64,000 nucleotides of DNA from Myxococcales bacterium (GTDB taxonomy: Bacteria; Myxococcota_A; Polyangia; Polyangiales; Ga0077539). This document shows, in pieces, positions 23,128 through 31,348 of this stretch (position 1 is the first letter of the stretch; each line of letters starts with the position of its first letter). The translations under genes were made by a program, and so were the position numbers. The stretch covers positions 1 to 64,000 of the forward strand of contig JAEUKI010000031.1 in assembly GCA_016793325.1 (NCBI GenBank). Direction: 5' to 3'. Below the pieces are notes generated by a model. The model did not search any database. It was not told the origin of the DNA and saw only the letters and a list, made by a program, of their open reading frames with translations.

Positions 23128-23359
23128 TGGGGACGGTGCTCTGATACTCGCATTTGCAATCGAGCCCAGCGGTGCTGCGAGAAAGTTAAATAAGACTTGG
23201 AGGGTGTCTGTCATAAGGGCCGCCTGCGAGGCCGACGCGAGCAGAGACGACCACGGCCAACGGAGGGCAATCTGGCAATAAGTACATGTTGGTCCTTTTC
23301 GATCTGTTAGCGAATTTGCAGCACGGATCTCAAATTTCACAATCAGAGCACCGTCCCCA
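23128..23359. mobile_element. MITE/REPIN-like insert with 18-bp perfect terminal inverted repeats
   Basis: TGGGGACGGTGCTCTGAT at 23128-23145 is repeated as its exact reverse complement at 23342-23359. The 196-base interior is visibly poorer in GC than the flanks (for example AAAGTTAAATAAGACTTGG and CTGTTAGCGAATTTGCAGC) and has no plausible gene. No clear target-site duplication is seen. The end sequence recalls REP-like termini mobilised by IS200/Y1-type transposases, but no transposase gene is in this window, so it would be non-autonomous. Confidence 0.65.
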
Positions 23360-23464
23360 GTGGGTCGGGTACACCTTCGGTCCGTGACCTACCGAGACCC
23401 GACGGCGGCCCGTCCTCCCCTGACGCCTCTCTATCTGCGCTCGTCGATCGCGACGATCGACGCG

Positions 23465-24979
23465 ATGGCGGGGCCGTTCATCGTTCCGTACCTCGAGCCT
23501 GCGAAGGTGCAGGGCGCTCTCAAGTACGCGCCGCAGGCGGCGGGCGAGCAGCCGCTCGCGGTCGTGGACGACTCGATCACGGGCTCGGCCAAGTCCGGGA
23601 TGCTCGTCACCGATCGCGCTGTGTACTTCTCCGAGGGGCGTCTGCGCGTTCCGCTCGAGGTCATCGTCGAGCCGCCGAGCTTTCCTCGAGGCGTCGGCGA
23701 AAAAGGCCAGCTCCGCACCGCGATGGGAACGGTCCCCTTCGACAGCACCCTCGACGAGGTCCGCCGCGCGATGTGCAACACCCTGCGCGCGATCGCCTTC
23801 TTCAACCGCGGCGGCTACCGCTTGCGCTACGGAAACGCGCCCTTCGCCGGGCCCGTCGGCGAGATCGCCACGCGCGTCCTCTCGCATCCGAAGCTGCCCG
23901 TGGTTCCGTCGGTCCCGCTTCGCGCGGTGCACGCGGCGTCCAACGTCGCGGCTGGGTGGCTCGACTACGACGACGGCGAAGAGCTGCTCGCGTTTCTCGA
24001 CGAGACCGGCGGAGAAAACGGCGATCGCTTCGTCGCGCTCACCGATCGTCGCGTGCTCGCCCGCATCGACGATCACCCCGTGACGGTGCCCTATCACTCG
24101 CTCCTCGGCGCCACGTTCAAGTCCGGGATGCTCACGCACACGCTCGCGCTCCAGAGCTCGTTCGGCGCGCAGAAGCTCGAGACGATCGCTCCGGCGGCGG
24201 CGGCGAAGATCGTCGTGGATTTTCTGCAGGAGCTCACGCGCTTGCCGCCCGAGCATCGACGGTCGCTGCCCGCGATCGCGCCCGGCGCAGAGGACCCTTC
24301 GGGCGCCGCTGCGGCGATGCAGTTGATTTCGTGGCCAGACCTTCGCGCCGCGACGCTCCTCGAGCTCGTTCACCAGTCCGTCGCGGTCGGCGCGATGCCC
24401 GCGGAGTCCGGGAAGGACATGGTCGCGCGGGTCCTGCGAATGCAGAGGACCCTGCGCGGCGGGCACGGGAGCACCCAGGGGTGGTCGCGAACGCCGCTGT
24501 CCGCAGGGGACTTCGAGCTCTTGCTCTCGACCGTGTTCGGCCCGCCCGTTCGTCAGTCCATGGTCGATGCGCGCACGGGCCTGCTCGAGTACGACCTTCG
24601 TCGCGCGGGCAGCGCCGCGGGAACGATCGCGTCCAACGTCATCGGGATCACGCTGCTCGCGGTGGTCGGCGTCGGGTGGATCTCGTCGGGCTCGGGCTCG
24701 TCGCAGACCGTGCGCGTGCGGATCATGGAGGCGCCCGGCGGCGCTGGATTTCTGCTGGCGGACGCGCAAGACAACCCGCTCGCGAAGGACAGCGCGAAGA
24801 TCGCCGGAGGCCTGCTCGAGTCGCTCGCCGTCCTCAGCGCGGGCGTGCTCGCGCGCCGCGTTCTCCTCGGGTGGAACGTCTCTCCCCAAGCGCTCGTCTC
24901 CGAACCCGTCGCGTCGCTCGACGCCCGCGCCCGCGCCCTCGTGTCGCACATCGATCTCGCGCCGTTTCTCGACGCGTGA
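23465..24979 (+). CDS. Protein with two PH-like domains and a membrane segment, function unknown
   Basis: A 504-aa protein. The ATG at 23465 (MAGPFIVPYLEP) is chosen; a GTG at 23360 would add 35 residues partly encoded next to the inserted element. Two similar segments, SGMLVTDRAVYFSEGRLRVPLEVI (about 44-67) and DRFVALTDRRVLARIDDHPVTVPYHSLLGATFKSGMLTHTLAL (about 185-227), have the strand pattern of bacterial PH-like domains. One hydrophobic segment lies at about 390-408 (SNVIGITLLAVVGVGWIS). There is no signal peptide. The HIT gene starts 37 bases downstream. Family not recognised; a membrane-associated adaptor is plausible. Confidence 0.75.
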   Translation: MAGPFIVPYLEPAKVQGALKYAPQAAGEQPLAVVDDSITGSAKSGMLVTDRAVYFSEGRLRVPLEVIVEPPSFPRGVGEKGQLRTAMGTVPFDSTLDEVRRAMCNTLRAIAFFNRGGYRLRYGNAPFAGPVGEIATRVLSHPKLPVVPSVPLRAVHAASNVAAGWLDYDDGEELLAFLDETGGENGDRFVALTDRRVLARIDDHPVTVPYHSLLGATFKSGMLTHTLALQSSFGAQKLETIAPAAAAKIVVDFLQELTRLPPEHRRSLPAIAPGAEDPSGAAAAMQLISWPDLRAATLLELVHQSVAVGAMPAESGKDMVARVLRMQRTLRGGHGSTQGWSRTPLSAGDFELLLSTVFGPPVRQSMVDARTGLLEYDLRRAGSAAGTIASNVIGITLLAVVGVGWISSGSGSSQTVRVRIMEAPGGAGFLLADAQDNPLAKDSAKIAGGLLESLAVLSAGVLARRVLLGWNVSPQALVSEPVASLDARARALVSHIDLAPFLDA

Positions 24980-25016
24980 CCGCGCCGCGCCCCCTTCCCC
25001 GAGGAGCAGCTCGCCC

Positions 25017-25514
25017 ATGCCCACGATGGTCTCGAAAGAAGAAGCGCTCGCGAGGATCGTCGCCGAGGGCGGACGGCCCGAGTGCCTCATGTGCGCCATC
25101 CTCGACGCAAAGGTCGGAGATCTCCACGTGATCGCCGAAGAGGACGGGCTCGTGCTCATGCTCCCGCGCTACGTGCGGTGCTGGGGGCACGCGGTGGTCG
25201 TTCCGCGGGCGCACGTGACGACGTACGGGGCGTGCGGTGAAGTTTTGTGGGCGAAGATTCAAGCGATGGCGTTTCGCGCGGCCACGATGATCGAAGCGCT
25301 GCGCGCGCCCAAGCGCGTGTACATCACGTCCACAGGGTCCAACACGAGAGAGCTCGTGCAGACCTCGCGGCACATTCACGTCCACGTCATCCCTGTGGAC
25401 ACCGAAGAAGATCGGCCCGCCGACGTGTTCACGTGGGCCAACGGCGTGTGGGTCGCCGAGCGCGACGAGTGGACCGCGCTCGCGGACGAATATCGCGCGT
25501 ACTGGTCGCGCTGA
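25017..25514 (+). CDS. HIT-family nucleotide-binding protein
   Basis: A 165-aa HIT-superfamily protein. Active-site HIHVH at 119-123 (RHIHVHVIPV) supplies the nucleophilic histidine; CLMC at 23-26 is the usual zinc or structural Cys pair of the N-terminus. GAGGAG at 25001-25006 lies about 10 bases before the ATG at 25017. HIT enzymes hydrolyse or transfer nucleoside phosphoramidates or dinucleotides. The segment TSTGSNTRELVQTSRH is in place of the common GxNxGxxxGQxxxHxH, so the loop before the triad is atypical: Gly-Gln is replaced by Leu-Val-Gln-Thr-Ser. Confidence 0.88.
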   Translation: MPTMVSKEEALARIVAEGGRPECLMCAILDAKVGDLHVIAEEDGLVLMLPRYVRCWGHAVVVPRAHVTTYGACGEVLWAKIQAMAFRAATMIEALRAPKRVYITSTGSNTRELVQTSRHIHVHVIPVDTEEDRPADVFTWANGVWVAERDEWTALADEYRAYWSR

Positions 25515-25535
25515 TCGAGCGCGTCGCGCGGGCGG

Positions 25536-26633
25536 CTATTGGGTCGAGCTCTGCTCGGTGACCGTGTTCGTGTCGTACAGCGCGAGCGCCGCGGCGAGCG
25601 CGCGAAGGTTGACGAGCGACAGATCGTAGTGCGGCGCGGCGGTGGCCATCGCGCGCGCCCAGCGGTGGGCCAGGGTCGGGGCGCTCGATCGGGTGGACGC
25701 GTTCCATTCGGCGTAGCGCTCGCGGGGCGAGAGCGACGGGGTCGATCGCGCGGCGAGGGCGTCGTAGAGGGCCGAGACGAGCTCGCGTTCGCGCGCGATC
25801 TCTTCGCGCACCGGCGGCGTCGCGAGCGACCAACGCGCGACCGCGCTCGCGTTGCACACGACGTACTCTCGAAACGGAACCCGCACGTCGCCCGACCGCC
25901 GCACGTGGTAGACCGCGGCGATTCTCCCGCGGAGCTCGTCGAAGCGCCGGAGCGGCACTTCGCGTTGCTCGCGATCGTAGAGCCGCAGCGGTCGAACATC
26001 GCGCGGGTCGAGGCGCAGCACGAGCGCGTTCGGCGCGAGCTCGATGCGGACGAGCGCGGTTCCGTACGAGCGACCGATGAACCCGAGCGCCGTCGCGTAC
26101 GCGTTGCTCCACGCGTATCGATAGCGATTGAGCGCGGGGTCTTCGAGCAGCGCGCGCGCGACGAGGCCGAGCTCGCCCTCTCGCGAGCGAAGCCGCGTGA
26201 GCAATCGGCTGAACGGCGACGGCGCGTTGCCCGACTGCGCTGTCGCCGCGAGCAACACCCGGGATTGCGCGATCGCCGCTGCGCGGTCCGGCGGCGTCCA
26301 CGAGTAGAGCACCTCGCGCCACGGTCGTTCGTTGTCGATCGCGTCGTCCGCGAGCCGCTCGTCGAGCGATCGTGGGCGGGGCGCCTCGGTGAACGTCGCT
26401 GCGTCCGGCGCCGGCGTTGCGGTCGCGTCCGCGAGCGGGTCGGGGCTCGCGTCTTCGCGCGGATCGATCGCGTTCGACGCAGCGTCGGTGCGCTCGAACG
26501 GGCGCGTGCCATCGGTCGTACGAAGAGCGGGCGCCGACGGATCGCTCGCCGACGCGCTGTGCGAGCCGTACGAGCAGCGCGCGAGCGCGAGCGCGAGGGT
26601 GAGCGATCGTAGCGTCGAGAGCGTCGCGTTCAT
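25536..26633 (-). CDS. Predicted lipoprotein, function unknown
   Basis: A 365-aa protein with an N-terminal hydrophobic stretch ending Leu-Ala-Arg-Cys (Cys20), a weak lipobox, followed by a Ser/Ala/Asp/Pro-rich tether to about residue 80. The rest is Arg/Ala-rich with a conserved-looking core (NRYRYAWSNAYATALGFIGRSYGTALVRIEL, then FREYVVCNASAVARWSL). No catalytic motif is recognised. Its start overlaps the stop of the MFS gene by 4 bases, so the two are translationally coupled. Confidence 0.75.
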   Translation of the reverse strand: MNATLSTLRSLTLALALARCSYGSHSASASDPSAPALRTTDGTRPFERTDAASNAIDPREDASPDPLADATATPAPDAATFTEAPRPRSLDERLADDAIDNERPWREVLYSWTPPDRAAAIAQSRVLLAATAQSGNAPSPFSRLLTRLRSREGELGLVARALLEDPALNRYRYAWSNAYATALGFIGRSYGTALVRIELAPNALVLRLDPRDVRPLRLYDREQREVPLRRFDELRGRIAAVYHVRRSGDVRVPFREYVVCNASAVARWSLATPPVREEIARERELVSALYDALAARSTPSLSPRERYAEWNASTRSSAPTLAHRWARAMATAAPHYDLSLVNLRALAAALALYDTNTVTEQSSTQ

Positions 26634-27802
26634 CGTTGGCGCGAGAGCGCAAAGAGTAGCGCGATCGACAGCGCGGCGAGGACGAGGACGACGGGCGTTC
26701 CGAAGGGGATGCACGCGAGGGCCGAGCCCGCGAGCTGCGCGATCGACTGCGTCGAGAGCTCGATCGCGGCCACGCGGCCACGCGCGTGCGCTGGCGCGAG
26801 GACGATGACCGCGGCCGACGAGTGAACCCAGCTCGCGCCCGAGCCGAGCCCGACGAACGCCAACAGCACGAACGCGATCCACCAGGGAGTATCCAGGGTC
26901 AACGCGCCGAGCGCGAGCGCCCCGAAGAGCGCTGCGACGGACGCGCCGAGCGTTCCGGGGGAGCTTCGGTCGCGCTGGCGGATCGCGTAGGGACCGAGCC
27001 CCGCGCCGAGCGCGCGCGCCGCGTGAAGGGCGCCAAGGACGACGGCGCCGAGCGAAGCGAGCCGCGTCGAATACCGCGCGATCGCGATGAACAGCGCGCC
27101 CTGAACGACCGCCGCGGGGACCTTGGCCACGATGGCCGCCGCGAGCGCGCGTCGCTCGGGCGCCTCGTCGATCGTTGATTGTGTGTGTGTGTCTTGTCGA
27201 ATGGACGGAGCGATCGGCGGCAGGCTCCACGCGAGCGCCGCTGCGACGGCGTAGCTCAGCGCGTCGATCGCGAACGCCGCTGCGACGCCCACAGCGGCGA
27301 CCGTCACGCCGCCGAGGGCTACTCCGACGCAAAACAACGCGCTCCAAGCGACGCCCGAGCGCGCGTGGGCCCACGCGAGGCGATCGTCGGGGACGAGCGA
27401 CGGGAGCGCGCTGCGCGAGGCTGTGTCCGCGAACACGCCGAGGGCCATGCGCGCGAGGTGCAACCCGTGGATGAGCGCGATCGACGACGTGCTCGGGCGC
27501 AGCGCGAGCGCGGCCATCGTCGCCACGATCAGCGCGCGGACGGACTGTGTGACCCCCAAGAGCGAGCGCTTGTCGAAGCGGTCGCACGCGGCGCCCGCGA
27601 GCGGCGCGAGGATCCAGCGCGGGAGCGTGTGCGACGCGGAGACGGACAAGAGCGCCCACGGCTCGCGAGCGCCGTTGGTCGCGCCCGCGGCGAGCACGCT
27701 CATCGCGACGTACGTGAACCAATCGCCGCTCATCGAGACGACTTCGGCGGCGAACGCGCGTCGGTACGCGGCGAGGTCAGCGTCGGTGGTGCGCGTGTGC
27801 AT
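26630..27802 (-). CDS. Major facilitator superfamily transporter
   Basis: A 390-aa polytopic membrane protein with about ten to twelve hydrophobic segments and the MFS loop 2-3 signature in the form LAGAACDRFDKRSLLG (about 66-81). It belongs to the MFS_3-like group of drug or metabolite exporters by overall pattern (SLVPDDRLAWAHARSG is typical of that group). Substrate unknown. Overlap by ATGA with the downstream lipoprotein gene suggests an export pair. Divergent from the NlpC-like gene with a 140-base gap. Confidence 0.88.
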   Translation of the reverse strand: MHTRTTDADLAAYRRAFAAEVVSMSGDWFTYVAMSVLAAGATNGAREPWALLSVSASHTLPRWILAPLAGAACDRFDKRSLLGVTQSVRALIVATMAALALRPSTSSIALIHGLHLARMALGVFADTASRSALPSLVPDDRLAWAHARSGVAWSALFCVGVALGGVTVAAVGVAAAFAIDALSYAVAAALAWSLPPIAPSIRQDTHTQSTIDEAPERRALAAAIVAKVPAAVVQGALFIAIARYSTRLASLGAVVLGALHAARALGAGLGPYAIRQRDRSSPGTLGASVAALFGALALGALTLDTPWWIAFVLLAFVGLGSGASWVHSSAAVIVLAPAHARGRVAAIELSTQSIAQLAGSALACIPFGTPVVLVLAALSIALLFALSRQR

Positions 27803-27942
27803 CGAGCGCGAAGCAGCGAAGAGGGCGTTGGAGCGATGGAGCGCCGCGAGGGGGAGGAGGGCTCGAAAACGGCGCGGGGCTCGATTGTGTTCCTTTCGGG
27901 TGGCTGCTGGGGGCGTCGGATTCGCTATCCTGTCGCGCGCGG

Positions 27943-29424
27943 ATGATTCGCTTCGAAGATTGCACGCCCGAAGAGCGCGACCGACGGGCGCTCGACGACG
28001 CTCGACGGCTCGACGCGGTGCTCGCGGCGGGCGTTCGGCTCGAGCGCGACATCGAGGTGCACCGCGCGCTCTTCGCGCGGGGCGAGGACGAGGCGCTCTC
28101 GGCGACCGAGCGCACGACGGCGCTGCACTTGTTCGACCGCGCGGTGGACCTGTCGTCTGCCGCCAACGCGATCACGAGGTTCCACATGGGCTTCGTCGGT
28201 CTCGACATGTTCGACGACCCCGTGAGGCACGGCCGGCACTTCGCGCTCGCCAACCGCGCGTACTTTCGCAGGCTCGCGCTCGGGATGAACCTCTGCAAAC
28301 AAACCTTGGGCAAATCCGCGTTCGAAGTGCTGCTCGAAGAGGGATCGCCCGACTTCGGGATCGGCCCCGGACAGTGGTCCCATTTCAAGTGGAACGTCCT
28401 TCACGTCGAGCACCTCGGCCGCGCGTTCGCCGCGCGCCAACACCGAAAGCTCATCGCCGAGCTGCTCGAAGATCGCCCCGCGCGCGACGACGTCGAGGGG
28501 CTCTTGCAGAAGCTCGACGACGACTGGACCGTGCTTCGGCCGTACCTCGCCGACGAGGCCCCTGGGCTGCTCGTCCGCAACGCGTTCGAGTACCTGAAGA
28601 GCGCCGGCCACGCGCTGCTCTTGCCGGTGCAGACCGAGGTCGCGGGCTGGCTCGGCGACACGCGCGTGTATCGCGACGGCGGCGCTTTGATTTCTGCGCA
28701 TCAAATCGAGAGGGCCTGTGACCTGAGCCTGCCGGGGGACATCCTGTTCGAGCGTCGCAACTGGTACCTGTCCAACATCGGGCTCCCGGGCTTCTGGCCG
28801 CACGCGGCGCTGTGGCTCGGGTCGCCGTCGGAGCTCGGCGCGTTTCTCGACGACGACGCTTCGGTGCGGGCCGCGTACGGAGGGAGCTTCACCGAGTACC
28901 TCCGGCGCCACTGCGATCGCGCGTGGGCGAGCTACGCCGAGCGCGACGACGAGGGGCACGAGCGCAGGGTGATCGAGGCGGTCTCCGAGGGCGTCGTGTT
29001 CGCTACCGCAGAGCACACGCTGCACGCGGACTACGCGGCGGCGCTGCGGCCGAAGCGGACGAAGCTCGACGTCGCGCGGGCGATCGAACAGGCGTTTTCG
29101 TACTGGGGAAGGCCGTACGATTTCGATTTCGACTTCTTCTCGGATCAGTCGCTCGTGTGCTCCGAGCTCGTCTCCAAGAGCTGGGAGCCTCGGCCGGGGA
29201 TCCACGGGATCGAGTTTCCCCTCGAGAGCGTCTTCGGCCGACGAACGCTCTCGCCGAACAGCATGATCGCGCACTGGGACGCGAGCGTGGCGCGCGACGA
29301 CGCGGCGCTCGCGTTCGCGTGGTTTCTCGACGGCCGCGAGTCGCGCGAGGACGCTGTGTGGGCCGAGTCGAGCGACCTCCGCGCCTCGCACCGACGGCCC
29401 AAGTGGGACCTGGTGCAAGCGTGA
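27943..29424 (+). CDS. Permuted NlpC/P60 (YiiX/YebB-like) cysteine hydrolase domain protein
   Basis: A 493-aa protein with no signal peptide. The N-terminal 230 residues are helical and not recognised. The C-terminal half has the circularly permuted papain-like order: PGDILFERRNWYLSNIGLPG with FWPHAALWLGS carrying His287, then about 120 residues later FFSDQSLVCSELVSKSW carrying the candidate nucleophile Cys406. In YiiX-like proteins this His-then-Cys order is diagnostic. Members may cleave amide bonds in peptidoglycan, lipids or proteins. The stop overlaps the next gene (GTGA), which encodes a membrane protein, so it may act at the inner membrane. Confidence 0.78.
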   Translation: MIRFEDCTPEERDRRALDDARRLDAVLAAGVRLERDIEVHRALFARGEDEALSATERTTALHLFDRAVDLSSAANAITRFHMGFVGLDMFDDPVRHGRHFALANRAYFRRLALGMNLCKQTLGKSAFEVLLEEGSPDFGIGPGQWSHFKWNVLHVEHLGRAFAARQHRKLIAELLEDRPARDDVEGLLQKLDDDWTVLRPYLADEAPGLLVRNAFEYLKSAGHALLLPVQTEVAGWLGDTRVYRDGGALISAHQIERACDLSLPGDILFERRNWYLSNIGLPGFWPHAALWLGSPSELGAFLDDDASVRAAYGGSFTEYLRRHCDRAWASYAERDDEGHERRVIEAVSEGVVFATAEHTLHADYAAALRPKRTKLDVARAIEQAFSYWGRPYDFDFDFFSDQSLVCSELVSKSWEPRPGIHGIEFPLESVFGRRTLSPNSMIAHWDASVARDDAALAFAWFLDGRESREDAVWAESSDLRASHRRPKWDLVQA

Positions 29425-29819
29425 GCGAGCGGCGACGATTACAGACCCACGATTTCGAGCGGCGCCGCCTCGCGCGCCTCGCCGCGGCCTCGGCGGTCTC
29501 GTGCGTCGCGATGCTGGTGATGTCGCTCGATCGAAGGGCGCTCGTCCGCGCGCGGGCTCGCGAGCACGACGCCATCGTCGCCGCAGCGTCCCTCGTGGGC
29601 CCCGAGCTCGCCCTGCACGCCGGAGCGCGTTGGCTCCGGCACCCGACGCGGGTCGAGCCGTGGGCGTACGGCCACGATGGCCCCGGGCTCGCGGACGCAG
29701 ACCCGGCGGGTGCGTTTGCGTCCCCCGCGCGCGAGAGCCTCGCGGCAGGAGGCTCGATCGCGACCCGCGCGCGCGTGATTCGGCGCTCGGGCGCGGCGAC
29801 GCGAGAGGATCGTCGTTGA
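29421..29819 (+). CDS. Small single-pass membrane protein, function unknown
   Basis: A 132-aa protein starting with GTG at 29421, overlapping the previous stop by 4 bases; its own stop overlaps the next start by 4 bases. One membrane segment about 17-35 (RLARLAAASAVSCVAMLVMSL) follows a positively charged N-terminus, so the remaining roughly 95 residues would be periplasmic. No known domain. The double overlap places it in a three-gene unit with the NlpC/P60-like protein and the permease. Confidence 0.65.
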   Translation: MSERRRLQTHDFERRRLARLAAASAVSCVAMLVMSLDRRALVRARAREHDAIVAAASLVGPELALHAGARWLRHPTRVEPWAYGHDGPGLADADPAGAFASPARESLAAGGSIATRARVIRRSGAATREDRR

Positions 29820-30982
29820 AGACCGCGCTCTCGAGGTGGCTCTCGTTGATCGCGTTTTCGCTCGGCTCGCTCGGGCGTCGGCGGGGACGGTCGATCGCCA
29901 CGGTCGTCGGGCTCGCGCTCGTCGCGATGGCGTTTGCGTCGGTGTTTGCGCTGACCGACGCGCTTCGCGGCGAGGCGCGCCGAACGGTCACGACGATGCC
30001 CGACATCACCGTCTCGCGGATGCGCGCAGGACGTCCGGCGACGATCGCGGCGTTCGAAGCAGAGCAGCTCCGCGGCGTGGCGGGCGTCGGTTCGATTCGG
30101 CCCCGCGTGTGGGGCTACCTGTACCTCGATGTGCTCTCGACAAACGTGGTCGTGGTGGGGCTCGCGCCGCATCAACGACGCGCGGTCGCGGCGGCGCTCG
30201 TGGAAGGAGCCGTTCCCACTGACGCGCAGCGTGGCTGGGTGGTGCTCGGCGACGCGGTGGGACGCGCGTTCGGAGCGCGGGTCGGAGACGAGCTCGAGCT
30301 CGGTCGTCGCGCGTTTCGCGTGGCCGCGATCGCGCGGCCGCTCACGAGCGTCGTGACCGCGGACGTCGTCGCGATGGACGAGCGAGACGCGCGCGGGCTC
30401 TTGTCGCTCGAGGAGGGTGAGGCGACGGACCTCGCGATTCACGTGTTCAATCCCAACGAAATCGGGACCGCTGCGGCGCGCGTGGCCGAGCGAATGCCAG
30501 GCGCTCGCGTCGCCACCCGCGAAGAGCTCTCGCGCGTCTACGAGCTCACCTACGGCGCGCGCGGCGGGTTCGTGGCGCTCTCTCTCTTGCCCGCGCTCTT
30601 GGCGCTGCTCGTGCTCGCGTGGGATCGACTCACGGGTCTGTCGACGGACGAGCGCCGCGAGATCGCGGCGCTCAAGGTCGTCGGTTGGTCGACGCGCGAC
30701 GTGCTGATCGTGCGCGCGATGGAGGCCGCGCTCGTCGCGTTCGCGGCCACCGTGCTCGGAGCGATCGCCGCGCACGTGTACGTCTTCGTGCTCGGCGCGC
30801 CGGGGCTCGCGTCGGCGCTCCGCGGGTGGTCCGTGCTCGCGCCGACGATCCCGCTGACGCCCTCGGGCGACGGGGCGAGCGTGTTGTCCGTCGTGGCGCT
30901 GACGGTGGTTCCGTGGCTCGCGGCGTCGGTCGTCCCCGCGTGGCGGGCGGCGGTGATCGAGCCCGCCGAGGGGCTTCGATGA
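29816..30982 (+). CDS. FtsX-like ABC transporter permease
   Basis: A 388-aa permease with TTG start at 29816, GAGAGGA eight bases upstream and a 4-base overlap with the previous gene. Layout typical of the MacB/LolC/FtsX fold: one N-terminal membrane segment (about 27-50), a large periplasmic domain (about 55-250), then three membrane segments in the FtsX domain (about 250-385, with EIAALKVVGWSTRDVL, the conserved coupling region). No ABC ATPase gene is adjacent, so the partner must be elsewhere or the protein works without one. Possible roles: lipoprotein sorting, peptide export or control of cell-wall hydrolases; the NlpC/P60-like neighbour makes the last attractive but unproven. Confidence 0.87.
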   Translation: MKTALSRWLSLIAFSLGSLGRRRGRSIATVVGLALVAMAFASVFALTDALRGEARRTVTTMPDITVSRMRAGRPATIAAFEAEQLRGVAGVGSIRPRVWGYLYLDVLSTNVVVVGLAPHQRRAVAAALVEGAVPTDAQRGWVVLGDAVGRAFGARVGDELELGRRAFRVAAIARPLTSVVTADVVAMDERDARGLLSLEEGEATDLAIHVFNPNEIGTAAARVAERMPGARVATREELSRVYELTYGARGGFVALSLLPALLALLVLAWDRLTGLSTDERREIAALKVVGWSTRDVLIVRAMEAALVAFAATVLGAIAAHVYVFVLGAPGLASALRGWSVLAPTIPLTPSGDGASVLSVVALTVVPWLAASVVPAWRAAVIEPAEGLR

Positions 30983-31057
30983 GGCTCGGTCGGTGACCGG
31001 ATATTTGCCTCGCTGGTAACGGGGGTGCTAACCGCGCCATGATTCGGTCAACGAGCT

Positions 31058-31336
31058 ATGGCGACCAAGCAGCTTCAAGGCGTCGTTCGCGGACGCGTCC
31101 AGGGTGTGTTCTTTCGGGCCTCGATGCAGCGCGAGGCCAAGCGCCTCGGCGTGAGCGGCTGGGTCCGCAATCAGACGGACGGCTCGGTCGAGTTCGTCGC
31201 TGAAGGCGAAGAGGACAAGCTCCGCGAGCTGCTCAGCTGGGCCGGTCGCGGCCCGAGCGCCGCGCGCGTCGAGCGCGTCGACACCCGTTGGCGCGGCTAC
31301 CAGGGAGACTTCGTCGACTTTCGCATCGTCGACTGA
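31058..31336 (+). CDS. acyP: Acylphosphatase
   Basis: A 92-aa acylphosphatase, normal length. Phosphate-binding loop GRVQGVFFR with catalytic Arg20, and [12 protein letters not shown] with Asn38 orienting the water. It hydrolyses acyl phosphates such as acetyl phosphate or 1,3-bisphosphoglycerate in the cytosol. It lies 12 bases before the next gene on the same strand; no functional link is apparent. Confidence 0.95.
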   Translation: MATKQLQGVVRGRVQGVFFRASMQREAKRLGVSGWVRNQTDGSVEFVAEGEEDKLRELLSWAGRGPSAARVERVDTRWRGYQGDFVDFRIVD

Positions 31337-31348
31337 GAGGACACTCGC

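Noticed and set aside
25017..25514. Pseudogene because of the unusual loop before the HIT motif
   Set aside because: The HxHxH triad and Cys pair are intact, the length is normal and the ribosome site is good, so it is treated as functional.
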